Source of the DNA: Pogonophryne albipinna
Taxonomy: Eukaryota; Chordata; Actinopteri; Perciformes; Artedidraconidae
NCBI GenBank assembly: GCA_028583405.1
Contig: CM053256.1
Coordinates: forward strand, 18,707,034-18,771,033
Direction: 5' to 3'
Length of the DNA: 64,000 nucleotides
Shown: positions 24,401-37,710 of the stretch, in pieces
Layout: every line of letters begins with the position of its first letter
How positions within the stretch are numbered: the stretch's first letter is position 1
Program-made: the position numbers and the translations under genes
The notes under the pieces: model-generated
Told to the model about the DNA's origin: nothing
The model's input: only the letters and a program-made list of their open reading frames with translations
Database searches by the model: none

Positions 24401-26754
24401 CCTTTATACTGATTTATGACTATATGTAAATATTCTGTTGAAAGAGTCGTGGTGATGTGTGATGGAGTTTGATGGTGGAAGCAAGCATGGCTTCCAAAAA
24501 ATCCAAAATGTTTACATTATCAGCAATAAATAATAATAAAGCTTTTTAACCAGACCTGATATGTATCACAGAAGTAGAAGAATAATACTTAGTTTCTTTT
24601 TAAATTAGGATGTCAATAACTAACTCCAGCAAACCTGATTTGAAGCATCAACAGCTAGGTTAAATTAAATAGACTGAGACATTTATTAAAATGGTAATCC
24701 CCAAATTCAAAGATATGAGAGAGAAACACATATTTCTGGGCAGAATCAAATTAAACAATATCCAATTGGGTCATACATACATGCTCTTTTGCTTTTTCGG
24801 TCATGTTGGCACCACCCAAGCAATGTCAGGATGCATTTCCTCTCAAGCAAGTGAAGGGGTGTGCCACTGTGCCACAATCTGCACCCGCTTCTCAGGCAGG
24901 CTAAACCCTTTGACACCACCGTTTTTAATTAAAATTACATTAGGAGTAATCAGCCAGAAGAGTTGGGGATGGAGGTCAGAGGCATCAAGGGAGGGCTGGG
25001 TGAGTGGAGGCCTGATTTGCATAGATGATAAAGGGGGAGAGTTTGACCCTAAATCAGTGATCTCTGCTGCAATGGTTAGGGTTAGATGTTGCTATTTTCA
25101 TGCCTGGATAGCTTGTGGTTGTGTCATCTTTTTGTGGGGATTTCTACATTTGAAAAAACAGGAATAACAATACTGTAGGCAAATATACTATTTTTTACTA
25201 ATATGTATTAATGCGCTGTACACCGAACTAGCAAATGTGATAATTAGTAGAGAGTTAATGAGATTAAAGTTGGATAACTTCCTCTAGTTTCTGCAATATT
25301 CTCCTATCCTGTTCTGACATTCTCAGTGGTGATTCAGTCCAATTAACTTGTTGAAAGGCTTCTCTCTTTAAAAAGAGGCACATCTGGCTTTCTCGCTGCA
25401 TCTGAAAAAGAGGAAGACCAAATGTTAATATGACTTCCTTCTTCCCAGAAACAGGAGAGGGCTGAAGAGAGAAGGCTACAAAGACCCCATTCGTTCTCAC
25501 TTGAGGGGCTCTCGGCAAGGTAATTATAAGCTTTATGAAAGTACACAGCAAAAAGCGGAAGAAACCCACCAAAAGAATGGAGAGACAGGAGAAGAAAATT
25601 ACTTTTCCCCCTCTGCCTTCGCTTTATGGCCCTGTTAACAAGAGACGAGGCGGCAATGGATGGAGGAGGACTTCTTCAGGAGGCATCCCGGGGCTTTTTG
25701 CGGCGAGGCAAACAGCGTCGAGGGAGAGCATTCAGCCCTTCTTCTGTTTCTCCCATTCATTAAGGCAGCAAACCTTTGACCACTCTACAATGACCAGAGT
25801 TTCCCCTCATTACATGGTCCATCTTGATGAAAAGATGAAGAGGACAGAGGCGAGGAGAGCAGAAATAAAGACCACACTATTTGAATAGGGGTTTGGTATA
25901 GAATCCACTAGCACTAAACAACACCAAAGAGAACATCTTGTCTTTCGATCAAGTTTTTTTTCCCTATCTTTCTCCCCTTTCTTTTCTAGAATATGATCCT
26001 CTCTAGGCTTCTGTACCCACATTGCCTACACTGTGCTGAGTGTCTGAATGTGGTTAATTATCTAAAAGGAAAAGTTTGTACCTGTTGAAAAGCTGTCTTT
26101 GGTTGCCTGGCTTGTTAATGCCAACAAAAAGCAGCCATAGTGAATGGTCAGAGGACACCACATGCTGCGGGAGCCTTTCAGACATGTCCCTAATAAGAAT
26201 GCCGTGCCTCTGAATGCATCCGGGGGAGAGGAAGATGGGTAAGAAGGAGAAAAGAAAAGAAAGGGGAAAAACATCTTTTTACCTCTCCATCTATAATTAC
26301 TCCAAATGAAGAATAGGCTGAAGAAATGGCCCGGGAGACTTTCCATTATGACAGAAAAAAAACATCAAGAAGACAAAGCACAAGATCGATAGATTTTTTA
26401 ATGGATAAAAGACACATTTTTATAGCATCTCAGAAGTAAGAAAGTGCATTAGTGTGCATATGTTTGTGTGTGAGAGTGTGTGTGCTCAGGTAAAATTACA
26501 TTTGTGATTTTGAAAAATATACAAAAGCGCTGTCCAGACGCCATTATATTCACTCTATGAGTCCTCAGTCACTAAGCTTCAGTATGCAGATACAACAGGA
26601 AGATTTGCTTTTTGCATGCAATGCTCAGAGACCTTCATAATTATTGCTCCCAACATTATTCTCTCTTTTCTCCTCTTCATGTCATCTGATGAAATGCATC
26701 CCTGAAGCAAGAAGAGGTCTGCCTCTTTCCTCTATGGTGTTACAGGGAAATGTC

Positions 26755-26935
<181 letters not shown>

Positions 26936-27243
26936 CCCGCTGACCTGGGTGGAAGTGTGCTCTCGTGCTATAAATGCTTTCACACTCTCACAGGGTGTGT
27001 GCCGGTGAGGCTCAGAGTTAAAGCTTTGCCGGCAGTGTTCAACTTGTCATCGAGGCCCTTCGCACCTTAGAATAATTCACTAACAAACACACACAATGTG
27101 CAAGGTGTTGCAAAAAACTGAAATATGTTAGAATTTCAGTGGACACAAGGGTTGGGGTCTGGATCGGGCTTCAAGTTGATATTGATTAAATTCCGAATTG
27201 AAGGTTTGACGCACACTTTTTAAAATATATATTAGCCGAGATC

Positions 27244-27254
27244 AATCCACACCT
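27244..27254 (+). promoter_or_regulatory. FoxH1-like site fused to a T-box half-site
   Basis: AATCCACACCT contains AATCCACA, the FoxH1 (FAST) consensus, overlapping CACACCT, the reverse of the T-box half-site AGGTGTG. It lies 10.5 kb upstream of eomes, a known Nodal target whose product is itself a T-box factor. A single motif is weak evidence. Confidence 0.25.
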
Positions 27255-30200
27255 AAACTATGTTTTCCAAATCAAAAATGTTTATCTTGACTTGTGGTTC
27301 TTGACTGTTGACTTATCTGTACCTTTTCTGTGTGGAATTGTTAAAAGATAAAGCTTAAGAAATGCAGTAATGACTTACATTTGACTGGATGTAAACTTAT
27401 TTTATATATCTTAACTTTAAAAGACTCATTTGCTCAGCTTCTATTCCACCACCACAATATGAAAAGGCTATTTTGAAACCTGTTATTTGTCGATGATCCT
27501 CTGTGAGAAAAGTACTAGCACTGAAGGTTTCTGAGCCATTGACAGTGATTTTATAGGATCAGTAAGTGTGTGTATGTCATATATAATAATTTACACTCAA
27601 AATTGTGAAAAATACACCTTGCAAAGGATGATGCAAATCAGGCCCCTATCTAAGAGCAGCATGTTTATTCAATATAGACTTGTTGTCACTACACGCTGTG
27701 CATCTGTGTGTGTGTGTGTGTGTGCGTGCGTGCATGCGTGCGTGAGTGTGCGTGTGTGTGTGTCTGTGCGTGCATGTGTGCGTGAGAGGGGGATAGTGTG
27801 GGGGTACGGAGGAACCCGGGCCTCACACAGGGGATAGGTGCTAAAATATACAGCGAGAAAAACTGTGAATGTGACAGCTGAGCAATAGGGTGCATAGGGA
27901 GGAGTTGTGTTTCGTAGACAATGACAATCTATTTTTACTATCAGTAGTGGTATATATTTTCATCAGAATACGAATGTATCGTCTGCAAATTGTTTTTTGA
28001 AATGCTTTCTGTTGCACATTTTATTTTTGTTTTGGAAGTACCGTAGAGGGAACGTTATTCATCCTCAAAATCCTTTACATTTTTATTGTACCAAGTGTGG
28101 ACCTGTAGTGCAAATATAAATAAAGTGTGTTTATGTCCTTGCACTGTATACAATTCCCCTTTTTATTATCTTTCCAATTTCTACTGCATAACTCCTAGCG
28201 CTCCTAAAGTAAGCAAACACACACACACGCACACACTCACACACTCACATAAACACACACACACACGAGTGCAAAGGGGGCAGCCTCTCAATTATCAACC
28301 TCTCTCCACCCCTCTCAACACCTCATGATTCTCTGTTAATGACTGGATTAAAGCTCTGATTAAGATGCACTTAACCCATAAACAGCAGTCCCCATTCACA
28401 TTCCGTCGAAAAGCCAATTAAAACAAGCCAAGACTTCAATTAAGACTGACAAAGGCCAGACAATATCAGAGGTTTTGCGGTTCTAGAGGCTTTTTTTTAC
28501 TGCCTAGAGCAAAGATGTGGATCATTGAATTCAGGGCTGGTGATATTTTGTATTATATTTTTTCTGGACCAAGAGTGTGTATGTGTCAAACACAACAATT
28601 AAAGCACAAAATGGTTCTAGGAGGGAAGAGATGTCATATGTATTTTAAGATATTACAAAAGATTAAATTGTCTCCACGTCTTCATTATATGTCAGTTTGA
28701 CTTACACTCATTTTCTTATTTCTAGTTATTTCCAAGAAAATGCATTAAGTGATCACTGAAACATGACAAAAATCCTACATTTGTATTTGACAAGAAGAAA
28801 ATGAACAGGGTAAATATGAATCAAGGTGAATTTTAAAGATCTAGAAATAATCCAGAGATTATTATGTCTGTTTAGCTGCTTACTTTTGATCTTTTGTAGT
28901 GGTAAACAAGGGATTCCGACTGTTGCCTTCCCAACAGTTACCAACTCATACGGACATTTTTTACTTACAAACTTCTAAACAAAGCCGATTAATTAACTCT
29001 CAGGCTTATACCTCTGAACCATAAAGAGCTTACAAATTACCTTGGGGGAAGTGATTACAACCATGGAAAACAATAAATCAATCAATGAACCTAATGAAGC
29101 CTGCGTGCCGTCACTGGCATTTCGCTGGTACTCCCAGTCATCTGTGGAATAACAATTGGAAGATGGGAGATCATAGTTAAATTGTTAATCATAATGTGAT
29201 ACCACAGTCAGCAGATTCCCCATATGAGGACAAAAAACATGCTCAGGGTCCTGCCTGCCGGCTCAAAGAGAGGACATAATGCAGAACATATTCTTTCCAC
29301 GTCACTAGAGAGAGGGACACTCTTCTAAAAGACACAGACAATGTATTACTTGTTTTTCTACCATTTTGATGCTACACTGTAGATCTAGTAATTCTGTATA
29401 GAGTGGTGCAGTGATGACGTATTTTGTAGGCCAGACTCTGAAGTTTGAATCGAAGGGGTCCCTCAACAAAAATAAATTGGATTTCACATTGGATTTCGGT
29501 ATATTGCAGAAAATAAGCGTTGTGGCCAACACAAGTTTATGATATACTTAACATGTTTTGCTCAGCAGGATAATCTTCAAATATTAACACCACTTTGTCA
29601 TTTTAGTTTTTTGGAGTAAATGCCATTGGCAGAAATAAAAGCTTACGTAATGCTTACAACTAACTACATGATGGTCGCATGGCTGCGCATCACCACCGCT
29701 CAACTCAAGGCGGACTCATGTCGGCATGATGACGTTTAGCAGTCTCACTTAGCCACTTGTTTTTAACCACCATTTTTATGACACATAAGATTGGACATTC
29801 ACGAGTGGAGTATCTACTCGCATATTTCATGTCGTAGAACAAAACTGGCAAATCTCTTCAGCTCGTGTTAACCATTGTTAGGGACCATTGAGTATAGAAA
29901 CAGGACACAGGACTTGTTTAGAGAAACTGGGTTTTTTTATTTACCCAAACATTCAAACACATTATAAACCAAGAATCTTTAATAACTAAGCCTATAAAAG
30001 AGGTCAACAGAAAATAACTCTAATAAGTAAAACAGTAATAAACAGGTGTTACCTGAACAAACTGAGAAACAAGGAACATAATGGCTTGGCCAAACCAAAT
30101 AGAGAACAAGGGGTAAATAAGATTAATACAATACAAAAGGACACAACACCACAATTCCCCCTTTGACAAGGAAGCATGTGGTTTGGCCCAATTGAGCCCA

Positions 30201-30814
30201 ATTGGCTGCTTTCAGTTTGTATGAGTCCTCAGGTCTTCAGCCTCAGCCACACCTTTTGCTGAACCAGGAAGTAACCACCCCAAACGTCTAAGGTAATTCA
30301 AAGACAAATACAGTTATTAATACAAACAAATACTTGTGTTGGTTGGGCTTAAATGTGTGAAAATAAACGAAATACTGTCAAGTTACAAGCAAATATAAAG
30401 TTTACCATTTAAATCATATGTGTAGTGTTAATTGTTGTGGTTTACTGAAACTGAAATGAGTTAAACTAGTGGAAGTGAGGTTGCAATGTAATTTATTTAC
30501 CCTGCGTGGCTGTGGCCATCACACCATAAACCTTATTTCACTGTAAACGGTTAAAAAAAGAAGACTTTGAAATGAGGAAACCGACACGGTAAAAGGCCAT
30601 TTCTGGGTTTTATACAGGCTCAGTGAGAGGAGAAGCAGAACCAAGTGTAATGAGAGAATTGGTGAAATGCAGTAATTCTGACCCAAACTATTTATTCTCA
30701 CGAAATCTCACCTATGTATCTTTATAAAGGTAGTTGGCCAATCAGTAGTGTCTAAATAACATAATGTCATGCTCTATTAAAAGCCTCTAGGGATTTTCTT
30801 TAAATTGAGATCAG

Positions 30815-30867
30815 AGGTCATCCTTGTGGTGAGTATGTCCATCACATACTCACCACAAGGATGACCT
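30815..30867. repeat. Perfect hairpin: 24-bp arms, 5-nt loop
   Basis: Bases 30815-30838 are the exact reverse complement of 30844-30867, separated by CCATC. The stem contains TCCTTGTGGTGAG. No terminal features of a transposon are visible around it, and its role is unknown. Confidence 0.85.
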
Positions 30868-32088
30868 TGCTTTGAAGCACTTCAGCAGGGAGTATATTTG
30901 ACACTTTGCTCAAGGTTTATACACTTCGCAGCACCATGCAAATGAAGCAGAGGGTGCAACTGATGTTCCATCTTCTTTTCTAACCCAACCTCAGCACTGG
31001 TTAAAAGCTTTTTGATGGTATTTTCATGTCTCTGAGGATCAACTTGGTTTTAATCAAGGCTCTTGACTGTGACCTGACATCAAATTGTGACTGATTAAAG
31101 GGGGGCTGTGACACTGGCAGATTGGTGGCAGGGACTCTTAACAGTACAGATTGGGTGATAATGAGGAAGTGCTCTAAACAGGCAATAATTGGTACTTCTG
31201 TAACTTCCCCTCAGAAAGTGATTTGGGGAGTCATGGGTCTTGGCTGAGGGAAGCTAGGAGGATGAATCTCTTGTGTGAAGTTGTGAGCGGGGTGAATTGG
31301 CAGGGTGGGCTCAGCCACTTGATCATCAGGGAAATTGTATGCTCTCGTGTAGCAAAGACAGTTAAAAAAAAAACAGGAAATAGGCAGTGTTGTTCTTTTG
31401 CTTCAAATAAATGTCAAAGACAAAGTTGGGAACAAATGGTCGATAACCCTGTTATGCATTTGTTGAATGCTAGCGCAAGAGCTTTTCCAATATCACTGTG
31501 AAGTTGTTACAACTGTCAGGTGACATAGGTGATACTCCAGAGTGCAAACGAAGTCCCTATGTTGCATCACATTTGAAACTATAGAATATCTACATGTTTA
31601 CTTGTCAATTAACATCACTTGGCCTTTCCTTAATCTTAATGGGACTAATTGGTTGATAAAGGTTAAATAAATAGGACTTCACCCGCCTTCTGTATTTGTC
31701 AAGAGATAATCGGAGAGATAGCCTTCCAGTATAAAGTCATGCAAACAGGATCTCATTAGCAAATGCAAATGAGAAAACACCAAATCTTCGCAGAGAGGCA
31801 GAAGTGTATCTCCATGGGATAGCTGGAACATGACAGCTCACCACCCGCCCCCACGCTGAGCACCAAATGTGATGGTCCGCTCCTGCTGCTACTCTTAACA
31901 GGATGTAGGACCAAACCATAAATGTAAGCATTGGGAGGGTGGGGGTAAGGAAGTGGGTCGCTATAGAGGCCTTTACCTTCTGCCATTTAAAGCTTTAAAA
32001 AAATGTGTGACTATTGTGAAAAAAGAATCAAAATGGTATCTGTTTAAAAGTTATTTATCAAGAGAGGGTTATATGAGCAATACAATAC

Positions 32089-32130
32089 AAGATAAGATAA
32101 ACCTTTATTAATCCCCATAGGGAAATTCAG
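32089..32130. repeat. LINE-like 3' tail fragment
   Basis: GATAAGATAA followed by CCTTTATTAATCCCC and GGGAAATTC resembles the tail of common teleost non-LTR retrotransposons. Only the tail is present. Recognised from memory, without a library search. Confidence 0.4.
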
Positions 32131-34719
32131 TAATAGCCATAAGAGATTTTGTTTTTTATATAAAAGGATAAACCGTATATTAGAAAGTAAGTAATTAAAC
32201 TCAGAAAAGCGTGTGCATTATCTACCTTTTATAAATGAATTTTTTACTTTTTTTGTATCTGAGCTTGAAGAACTTTTGATAAGGAAATAAATACTTTGAC
32301 CAAAGAAAGTTGTTATTTTATGCAATGGTAACTAATTAACACAAGGAAGTAAAAGATGAGCTGTTAAAATCGAATTACAAATGTTCATGGGCTGCAAGGT
32401 AGAATAATTATCTTTGTATGCAAATCACATCACAAGAGGGGAGGACATAGTTCTGGGTTCCTGTGTGCTCTGTGAAGGCCACTAGGAGGGCAGAACGCTG
32501 AGATCATATTCAATTAAAGTGATAATTAATTAGGTTTGTATGTCTGTAAGTTGTTGAGAGGGCATTTCCCAGGAAGTGAAAAAGGCAAACCCTCACTGAC
32601 AATCAGATCTCTGGTGTGGAGAGCGTGTCTGTCGTGACATCACAAGCTGCGGCGGGCATAGTTCCTGGCATGGCTTCAGACCAACAGACCTTCTGCTGCC
32701 AGCAGGGCGGCAGTGGCCCAGGGCAGGGCGGCTATGGCCAGGTCACCAGCTTTTTCCTCCTGCCTGGCATGAGCACTGTGGGAGGGGGGGGGGGGGGCAG
32801 CAAGATGGCAAGATGTCAGAAACAGCCCTTTAGACGTGTCAAAAAGCAGGCACAGCTAGGGAAAGCTGCTCATCGAGCGTGACACAGACACAAGTGAGGC
32901 CATCATGCAGACAGGCTGACCAATAAACTCATGATAACCAAATAGCATATTCGCATAAAGGATTTGTGTTACATCTGTGGTGAAAAGTGATGGATTTTTT
33001 ATCTAGAACTTGATATTGTTTTACATCACAGAGAGCTATAGTATTTATTCTGCCCTTATGCCCAGAATAAAATCAATACAATTCTGGAAATTGATTTTTA
33101 AGATCCTTGGACAAGTTTTTAAGACAGATTAAATGCTTTAGTTTGAATAAAAGCTCTGTTTTTTTACACAAAGAAGTTTGACCAAATTATTAAAAATGAC
33201 ATATTGGCATACTCTGTGTTAATCATGACAAATCCAAAGTATATGAACATATATTGGTTATTTCAACATATACAATCATTTACACTAAAAATCCATTCAC
33301 AGTGTATGTGTACTGCAGCTTTCATGCCGCTGTAAAGTGGCATATTGGACTGGCTCCACTCTTTTGATGTCACAATCAGGCATGTATTAACCAGTTCTCC
33401 ATCTTCAGATTTAAGGTGGGCACATAATACATTTCCCCCTATCATTAGATGAATGTTCCAACAGCGTGAAACTGCACACCGCACACCATCCAAGTGCAGT
33501 ATAGACACATTTTGAGTGGAGGGGGGACCTTTAAGATATTTCTGAAGGCGAGTGAATGCAGAAAATGTGTGAGAGTGTGGGAAACCCTGCACTGCAGGGA
33601 CAAACAGAAACTTATCAGCACTTAGCACGTTCACACTGCTGACTAACTGTTTTTACCATCCATACATTTGACCATTATGTGTTTTTGTGTCAGATGGGTC
33701 ATTTGCTAGATAAAGAAAGACAAAGCTAAAGTAATAAAGAGAGGTAACATGCTTGGGTTTCAATCAAATTAAGATAGAGTGAACAATTGGTAAAATTCAC
33801 ATGTAAGATACAAATAGTAAATGATCTAAGAATAAGAGTACAAAGATCCTCTCAAGCAGTAGGTGTAGGGGAACCAGGGGGAAAAGTTATCATTTTAAAC
33901 TTAATTTAGGACCACTAAAACTTCTTGTGCACAGTTAGTTCTGTGAATTCTCACTATATATTCATGACTTCCTGAAATAAACAACTCAATGAGTTTATCA
34001 GTGCAATCAGCAGAGATGTATTAGCTTTAGATTGTTTGCTGTTCAAACAGTTTACCCAAATAGTTGATTTGTCTGCTTCAATAATCCTCTCACTGTCATT
34101 GTCATGTAAACTTTCCTAAGAGCGCAGCAGCAGCTGAGCATCGTCTGGTGTTGAGGAGAGCTGGGCTTTAAGTGCCCCATTCACACAGTAATACAGCATC
34201 ATTTGGAGTCTGAATTTGGTTCCCTTTGAAATAGAGATATGAGTCCCTATAGCTCCCAAATGATCTGTGAATTCTTTGTGCTTTTGTGACAGAGGTATGT
34301 GTATATTGGGGAAACAGTTCGGCAACATTCATCATCAGCAGTGTACCTTTTTGTTGGGGATGAACCAAAGAAAAAATCAAGAGAGCCACAGGTTTGTATA
34401 GTGACAGATATTTAAAATAACATGTATTTGTGTGTATTCTTTACACTAAGTTTTCACTCTTTTCAGACCGTTGGAAAAATCCCAGAGATGCAAAGTAACA
34501 AGTTCAGCAATAGTTTATATCTCTAAAAGTTACCTTGACGTGTATTAGCAGCAACTCTTATTCTGATTTGAGGCTTTTTTTAGGCTATTTTTAAGATATA
34601 TATATATATATATAACGTTGTGGCCGGATCAGCACCACCTTCCAGATATATGAACATAAAACTGGATTTATTTCAATTTGAGACTTTATATTTGTATATT
34701 TCATCATACACGTTGCACT

Positions 34720-36044
34720 CAAGCCCGCCTTAACCTGCCATCAGGCCCTGGGGCTGATGGGTTTTGTAGGCCCCCTATTTAAACAACAAATCAAAGTCAT
34801 TTATAGCCTCGGCAGGCTCTGTGATCGCACTTCTCCACTCTGCTCTACGCGCGCCTGGTCCTCTCCTCCAGATGAGTGACGTATCGGGCCTCCCTCATGT
34901 ATTTGTCCGGTTGCCGTTGGCTCCCCTCCACGTAGCAAGTCCTCGTCGTCCTCTCCATCTCCTCCAACAGATAATGTCCCTCCTGTCTGTTTTTCCTCTC
35001 CCGCTACTCCATCGCTATCAGAACCAGACGGCCTACTTGGCTCCCAGGCCCCGCGGCCGGCACCGCTGCCGCTCGGTACAGAACTCATCTGTCCTTCCTC
35101 CTCATCCAGGGCATACAGGTTTAAAATAACCTGTAAGCTTCGGCATTTTTTGTAATAGCTGCTTGTCTCGAAACTTCTTTTCCCTCAACAATTTCTTTTG
35201 CCGAGCGCGACTCTCAAACTTTTTCTTCTCAAACTTTTTCTCCTAAACAACCTTCATCTGTCACTCAATCACTCGCAATTTGAATAAGTCACATGTGAAA
35301 CATATTCTCATTCTGATTGGCTGTTAAGTGGTGCCCACTGTCTGTTATGGAGTCATCATTTTTGAGAAAAATCTCTGGAATCCATCGATCTGATTGATTA
35401 GCGGAGCAAATGATAAAAATAGTATGGAGGGAAGATATTTTCGTTTGGATTACTGGTCTGGGGGAAGCTCAGGAGTGTGTGTGTGTGTATAAGTGTGTGT
35501 TTGTGTATTTTTGCGTTTGTGTGCATTGTGTTTGTTTCCCGGGGAAAACACTCACGAGAAACACCGGCTGTTGTTATGCCTGCTGTGACGTCACGTTACT
35601 CCGTTCTCCGCTTGTAATTATGCCGAAGCTTCAAAGCTGTATTTATCATCTGAATTTGCCGAATCAAGTTTAATATTCTGAAAGCCAATACTTTGTTTAT
35701 TTGAAACCAGATGAAAACAAACTGTCACGGACCCTGCCGTGTTATCTATGATTACTATACGCCTTACATTCATAATTTCAGCGGAGGGAGGGGAAGCGGC
35801 GCTGTGGAAGAGCAGAGTGGCGAGGGAGAGCATGTCTTCTTCCATTTACAAGCTTCAAAAATGTATTTATCGTATGATTTTGAAAATAAAACTTTCATAT
35901 TCTGAAAGCGAAGACTTTGTTTATTTTTATTTTTTTAAAAACACCCGAAAAAAAAAAAAAAAGGTTTTATTTTATTTATTTTATTGGCTCATGATAGGCC
36001 CCTGGGCTTCAGCCCAGGTCAGCCCGTGCATTAAGGCGGCCCTG
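34720..36044 (-). mobile_element. Deleted hAT transposon with N-terminal transposase remnant
   Basis: The left end CAAGCCCGCCTTAA and the right end TTAAGGCGGCCCTG are inverted repeats. GTTGCACT is duplicated exactly at 34712-34719 and 36045-36052, the 8-bp duplication of hAT transposons. On the - strand, near 35250-35110, a lysine-rich frame reads through QKKLLREKKF and MPKLTGYF, resembling the N-terminus of fish ZMYM-like hAT transposases. It hits a stop, and the acidic continuation (35088 down to 34801, starting MSSVPSGSG) is in another frame. The catalytic part is missing, so this copy is not autonomous. Confidence 0.75.
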
Positions 36045-37710
36045 GTTGCACTACAGGCCCCTAAAGGAACTATCTAAGCCCTGAAGGGAGAGTTTTTGTT
36101 GGTGTATGTGAGGAGGACGAGACGAATGAATTGGGGAAGAGCCTCACTCGTATACACCCTGGCAGTGATGTGATGCCCCTCCCCTGGAGATCAGAGGAGA
36201 ATCTGATAATAGGCTGCTATCTGTGCGTTATGGCCACACAGAGAGAGCGCCTCTCCTATCAGAGCATCCTCCTCCTCCTCCTCCCCATGACTCAGGCTTT
36301 ACTTTTACTCCAACATGCTGTCCTGTGTTGCCATGGACTCAGATGAGAAGGCTTCTTCGCGCATTGATGTTGCCTAAGTTTTGTATCGCTGAAATTATTC
36401 GCTTGAACGAAAACAGGAGGCATTTTCCCTTGGTAAGTTTATATATTTGTATTTTTAGATAAAAATGAGTACCTTTGAATGCATGACACTTCGATTAAAC
36501 ATTTGATAATTAAAAAATTGAAATAGAATATACATGGAAACTGTAATCGCTCCAAAATACACCTTAAATTATTTGAAATGATTTACAGGCAATTGAGCCA
36601 CATTTTATTGTATACACATTTTTCTTTTATTTGGATAGGATATTTTACATTTGTTTTTTTCTCGTTTTCTCACGCCGAACTGTCTGATCTAACCAACATC
36701 ACAGGTTTCTTCAAACGGAAACATAATTGGCTATTTCTCTATTTCACGTTGGGTATCCCGTTGGGACACAGAGTCGTTTCAGAATTGAATGAATGCAAAT
36801 TCATTATCTCTGAATAATAATTTAGGATTAACAGCATCCTGTCTATTATCTAGAAAGTCGCTACATTTTTACATTTATTTGTGTGTTGATAAAATAATAA
36901 ATACAGATCTGATAGCGTTTCGTAATTATGTGTGATTATCTTGTAAAATATGAAAAGCCATTAGTCTATAAGAACAATTTGAGTTACTACAATGTTTGCG
37001 GTTCAAATTGAACATTTAAAATGTTGCACTAATTTCAAGAATCGAACGCGAGCTTTCACTTCAGATTTATACTACAAAGTTACTCCACCAAAATCGTATC
37101 ATTTGTCGTACAAGATTAACGAGAAATCTCGAGGAGGTTAACCACCTGAATTTATTTTTGATTTGGTCCGTTAGTTAGCTAGCTTAGGCTACATATAGGC
37201 TATTTGTGATGGTTGTATTTGAACTATTGACTTTAGTGGCCACGGCAGTTTATTTTATTACCTTGAATTATATCAACAATTTTCATCTGATTTAAAAAAA
37301 AAAAAAAGACAAATAACTAAAGGAGAAATAGAAACGGAGGTCTATGGTAAATATGACATAGGCTACTTTAAAGTCAGTGATTTGTTATAGACAATAAAAT
37401 GATCAGTTCAAGTTTTGATAGACTTCAGGACCACACCCTGAATCACTGCAGGAAGAAGTGATAATGGCTTTCCTTTGAAGACGGATTACTATTTGGTCGT
37501 CTGCTTATTATGGCGCCAGTTTAAGGCCTTTCAAGTTATGGTAAACCAGGTAACCGACCCCACTAACTTCATGGGCTGCTATCAACTGCATGCATATGTT
37601 TCTGTCTTCAGACTGGTGTGGATGCTCGCATGAGACTCCTGGAAAAAAGAACCATCTTATCTGGGATCGAAGTAAGCAACTAATCTCCAATACAAGGCAA
37701 CAAATCAGTC

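Noticed and set aside
24691..25167. 158-codon + strand frame
   Set aside because: No domain, no Kozak support and no matching exon nearby. The length is compatible with chance in 64 kb.
30815..30867. MicroRNA precursor
   Set aside because: The stem is fully paired with a five-base loop. Typical animal precursors have bulges and a longer stem and loop. Kept only as a hairpin finding.
32616..32882. 88-codon Gly-rich frame
   Set aside because: It runs through a poly-G tract, has no family resemblance and no splice context.
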